Notes under the pieces: generated by a model | Database searches by the model: none | What the model was told of the DNA's origin: nothing | Seen by the model: only the letters and a program-made list of their open reading frames with translations | DNA from: Doris montereyensis | Lineage: Eukaryota > Mollusca > Gastropoda > Nudibranchia > Dorididae | Direction: 5' to 3' | Length of the DNA stretch: 64,000 nucleotides | Assembly (NCBI GenBank): GCA_037039925.1 | Contig: JAXRKP010000206.1 | Span: 37,501 to 101,500, forward strand | Shown: positions 60,196 to 64,000 of the stretch, one piece after another | How the letters are laid out: the number at the start of each line of letters is the position of its first letter | Numbering within the stretch: the stretch's first letter is position 1 | Translations under genes and position numbers: made by a program

Positions 60196-61191
60196 GTAAG
60201 TAGGTCACACTCTCCCCAGCCCCGCATCCCTCGTCCCAGGCTCTGGTAGAAATTAGACTGCAGTAGGTGGACGCTTCATGATCCCTTGTGCAATATACAC
60301 GTTTTACCGTCGTAGCTTTGCTGTCTCATTGTTGTCAGTCATTCGTATTTTTTGTATTTTTTTCTCTTCGGACTTGGATGGTGTTTTATATGCTAGGGAT
60401 GGATACTACAGACACACAATAGTTGTGCTATCAATACGATGGATTTATTTTATATCGTTAATGAGTTTATACGTTGGTGACTACAACTTAAGGTCAATGT
60501 TTGTTAATAGAAGTATTATATTATAGTTTTTATCTTGCTGGGCGTTAAATTTTGAATAAAAATATTTTAGGTGATTGAGAATTTTTTTCTAAATCAGACT
60601 TTTTATTTAAACTGGTTTACCCATCTTTCAGAAATGATATACTCTCAATAAACACTTTTATATTAATTCATTATTATTTCTTGCTTTCTTTATATTGAAA
60701 TGAAGTCATTCAAGTTATTATCTGATCTTTACAGCTGAGAGTATATTATATCTATACTCTAGCATGAAATCTCAACTTTTCTGAAAAGTCAATGCAGAAA
60801 ATTTTACGCTTTAACTCTTGTTGCAGTTGATGGCAGTAGGAAATTTAAGATGTAGGAAGCTTACTTAGAATTTATATATATAATATAATATGTATAAATG
60901 AGTTTGATGCAATATAGAGCATGTTGCGAACCATTAGTATTAGTGCAGTAAAATTGGCCTACCTGTACCAGTAGTGTCTGACCCACCAAGATGCCTCGTG
61001 GATTGGACTCAGCTTTTTGTAGCATTGTATGTATTGTATCCAAATCACAACCAATGTATGATGTCGTCTTGGTTTCCTTTCCGTGACGTTTAAAATTTTA
61101 AAAAATTTGTTTGCTTTAAGTCGAGTTAGGTTTTATTTTTGTTTTTTTTTATTGTAATTTTTTAGATTTAAGTATTGTTTGTTTTTATATA

Positions 61192-61265
<74 letters not shown>

Positions 61266-62147
61266 GATCTAGTGTCTGTGATTTATAGTTTTAAATGTCA
61301 TGTTGTTTATTTAAAACGTTTTGTGTAATGGATGTATTTTTTGTTACTTGAATGCCATGTTTCTTGAATGTTCTTACTTTGTCTGTCTGTGAGATCACCG
61401 TTCACCTGGAGATACGATGGTTTCTGTGTCTTTTCACATAAAAAAACGAGACCTGACCAGAGTCCGACATTTTATGGTTTTAGATGTTCTATAGAAAACC
61501 AACCAGAAAGGAAAATTATATTTAACGTGACATGATGGGGGGGTTAAAATTTCAAGTGACTGTTCAGCTGCTGGTAGGTCCTACTTCTTTCCTTTTCACT
61601 CTTTCACTCTTATCTTCCATCTTGCTGTTTCAAAACTCAATTCATCCTCCTGAGATAACCACATATGGGGGGGGGGGGGGATTTCTGTGAAACAAGCATA
61701 TCAGTTTCAGGTTAGCTGTCTGAGTTTTAGTTTTGCTTTGTATCTGACCCACACTGTTTGTTATATTATTTTCATCCCCATCACAAGCTGCTGTTTTCTG
61801 ACGTGGCCGCACAACATCAGGCAGGTGACTGTGTCACACTGTCTGACCAAATAAACAGCAGACATCAGACTATGAACTCCATGAATTTATGTCGCACTAT
61901 TTGTTTTGCGTCTTGTACTTTAATTTCTTTTATTGCCGCAACTCCATTTTTTTGTTGTTGTTCTTTTTGGATATGTTTTTTCGTCTGACCTGTTCTCCTT
62001 CAGCAAGAGGAGATTTTTTTCTTTTAAGTTTTATCTTTTTTAGTTAAAATTTTTGTGTGACAGCTTTTGATCCAATGGTGTTCATGTTTTTATTTGCCTC
62101 TCTCCCGTGTGTGTGTGGTTGCCCCCTGCCCCCGCGTGCCACCTCAG
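60196..62147 (+). other. Intron between flotillin exons 3a and 3b
   Basis: 1.95 kb. TA microsatellite at 61190-61253, G-run at 61667-61680. The segment 61570-61660 resembles 58270-58355 of intron 2 (GCTGGTAGGTCCTAC, CATCTTGCTGTTTC, CCTGAGA), hinting that more than the exon was duplicated. Confidence 0.6.
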
Positions 62148-62238
62148 ACTGTCGTTGAACACAATGACCCTGACCATTGAAAGTCCCAATGTCTACACGC
62201 AGCTTGGAGTGGCCATCTCTGTGACGGGAATAGCGCAG
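62148..62238 (+). CDS. FLOT1: Flotillin-1-like, alternative exon 3b
   Basis: 91 nt after CACCTCAG and before the donor CAG|GTGAGA. Completes Arg and encodes [20 protein letters not shown], then [10 protein letters not shown]. It matches exon 3a at 25 of 30 residues, with the same phase and length and no stop. The differences are M/L, L/M, Q/N, K/Q and H/L; the last two replace a basic-His pair by Gln-Leu in the membrane-proximal SPFH domain. It is best read as a mutually exclusive alternative to exon 3a. The next flotillin exon is not in the window. Confidence 0.85.
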
Positions 62239-62394
62239 GTGAGACATCCGGGCCCATGAAGCTCTGGGTCGTTGTCATAGAAGAACTTTGGTGTTTTTAC
62301 CTTTACACATGCACAAATGCACAGCAAAAAAAATAATTTGAGGTGGTTAGTAGCCTTAACTCACACATCCCCTCAAGTCAAGGAACAGAACACC

Positions 62395-62705
62395 CCCCCC
62401 CCCCCCACCCCCACACGACCTGAATGAAGAACAACAATACAGCCCAGCCAATGAAGCTGGGGATCACTCCCAGTTTCTGTGGTGTGAAATGGAACAGACA
62501 CGATAGTTATCACCCCCGGACAGGATGTTAGTCTGTGATTTTATTTTGACTCCCACCTGCACCTGGGTTGCGTGGGGAAAATGCTGCGGTAATGTGTGTC
62601 TTTCCCGGAGAACACAACGTCGGACCTAGCATTGGCCAGGATTTGAACCCAAGACCTCATCATGGTCCCAAGTGGTGCAACCTAATCTCCGCTAGATGAC
62701 CACGC
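62395..62705 (-). mobile_element. SINE family B, tRNA head and central domain
   Basis: Minus strand: GTCATCTAGCGGAGATTAGG (A-box region), GTCTTGGGTTCAAATCCTGG (B box), GGTCCGACGTTGTG, GGGAAAGACACACATTACC, then ACCCAGGTGCAGGTGGGAG. Same order as 17325-17610. Confidence 0.75.
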
Positions 62706-63345
62706 CACTACACACATACATACACACACACATGACACGGGTCTATATATCAACATACGCTACGCATTGAAAGCTCGTGTCAGTTAGTACATATAGAGGG
62801 TTTGTTCCAATATATATATGCTGTACCGCCATCAGAAAAGCCAGTAATCAAAGCACTAGCTGTCAGTTAGTAATAGAAATGAAACTGCCCCTCGGTTCCA
62901 AGTCGTGCAAGTCAGCTAAGTGACCGACGCCACTACACACACACACATGACACATACGCCACGCACAAAAGTCGTGTCAAAGCACAAAAAGCAATAGAAA
63001 ATGAAAAGTGACGCACAAGACGAAATAAAACACACACACACAGTGACCCATACATGCTACGCACAAAAGTCCGTGTCAAAGCACTTTCTAATAGAAATGA
63101 AACAGTAATAGAAATCAAAGCAAAACAGCCCCTCGGTTCCATATATGCTACACAAGAGCTGTGTCAAAGCACTGTCAGTAATAAAATGAAACAGCCCCTC
63201 GGTTCCAAGCCGTGCAACCTAACCTCTGCTAGATGACCCACGCCACTACACACACACATGACACATACGCTTACGCGCAAGAGCCGTGTCAAAGCACTGT
63301 CAGTGTCAGTAATAGTAATGAAACAGCCCGTCGGTTCCAAGTCAT
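62690..63345 (+). repeat. Irregular tandem repeat that includes SINE-head sequence
   Basis: Recurrent blocks: CGCCACTACACACACACA, GACACATACGC.ACGC, GTGTCAAAGCACTGTCAGTA, GAAACAGCCCCTCGGTTCCA, then GCAACCTAACCTCTGCTAGA. The last block is the reverse complement of the SINE B head seen at 62640-62700. About four to five copies of roughly 130-160 bp, with deletions. Confidence 0.75.
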
Positions 63346-64000
63346 GACTTCAGGAAGGTCAGTAGCAGAATGCAATGGTGGATGGGACACTCAAGTCGGC
63401 ACAGTTTGTTGCAATAATCTTGTCTTCCTGGTGGTTTTAGCCATTTTAAATATTTAGGACGAGAGTCTTTGAATTGACTGGAGTAGGTACTGGAGAGGGT
63501 ATGGTGGGTTGGCTCTGACATAGGAAATAACAATAACAGATCAAATATTGATTCATGGACAGTGTAGCTTTGTCAAAGTCTTAGTGGAACAGGTATCAGG
63601 TAGGCCATGGTGGGTTGTCACTGACCAGGTGAAAGCCTACTAACATTAACATGGGAAAGAGTAGTGGTGTCTGCTTTTGATGTTTTTTCTCACAGGTGTG
63701 TAGATTTTTTTAGAAAATGGTTGGCTTTTTTTTTTTTTTGGGGGGGGAGGTTGCTTTTTGTTCACCCCAGTAGCTCATAGACAATTTGTTAATAATCTAA
63801 AAGTAAAATGGGTTTCCTTTATTATCTCTGTAGTGGATTTTTTGTTTGTTATTTACTCCTTAGATTTTATTGTCGTAGTCATTATTTGCACCTTGTGTCC
63901 TGCATTTTAATTGTTTCAAATATTTTTTTATATTGTTGTCACAGCCCAGTGTACTAGAATAAAATATGTTTGAGTTGATCCATCCAGTGTCCATTCTTTT
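63346..64000. other. Flotillin intron, unassigned
   Basis: T/G homopolymers at 63727-63748. No exon matching the next flotillin segment (VKIQG..KEML type) is seen before the window ends. Confidence 0.5.

Overview
The window is nuclear DNA of an animal, most probably a lophotrochozoan and perhaps a gastropod mollusc. It is AT-rich, has spliced genes with GT..AG introns, carries a nuclear mitochondrial EF-Tu, and is full of LINEs, tRNA-derived SINEs, a CsRn1-type Ty3 retrotransposon, DNA transposons, minisatellites and satellites. The phylum is inferred from the repeat flavour; no single diagnostic gene proves it. There are no bacterial genes or CRISPR arrays.

Layout. 1-2.1 kb: AGT triplet repeat, then the terminal exon of an arylacetamide-deacetylase-like hydrolase broken by single-base frame changes. 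2.6-10.8 kb: a LINE on the minus strand, split at 4,461/10,694 by a 6.2-kb MULE-type DNA transposon that has inverted ends, a 5-bp target duplication and a spliced SWIM-zinc-finger transposase gene. The LINE also grew a 24-bp tandem repeat from its own reverse-transcriptase codons. 11-13.7 kb: CT/GA microsatellites, SINE pieces and a split LINE endonuclease. 14-15.5 kb: an uninterrupted mitochondrial EF-Tu gene with a basic C-terminal tail. 17-20.5 kb: SINE, 11-bp and 50-bp minisatellites, and a short Tigger/pogo derivative. 21.3-41.2 kb: one large complex satellite array (184-bp subunits plus two longer modules), invaded by a 5'-truncated CR1-like LINE (22.4-25.0 kb) and a nearly complete Ty3/CsRn1 element with almost identical LTRs (27.0-31.1 kb). 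41.4-53 kb: more tandem arrays (58 bp, triplet, about 27 bp, about 78 bp, 16 bp), SINE and LINE pieces, a hairpin MITE and two hammerhead-like motifs. 53.85 kb to the end: the 5' part of a flotillin-1-like gene, with exon 1, exon 2 and two alternative versions of exon 3, both 91 nt long; the rest lies beyond the window.

Three results stand out: the nested MULE whose removal restores the interrupted LINE reading frame; the duplicated, apparently mutually exclusive flotillin exon; and the tandem repeat born in frame from a reverse-transcriptase motif. Many coding regions carry frame breaks that fit loss of one base in a short homopolymer. Several apparent pseudogenes may therefore be consensus errors rather than dead genes, and raw reads would decide.
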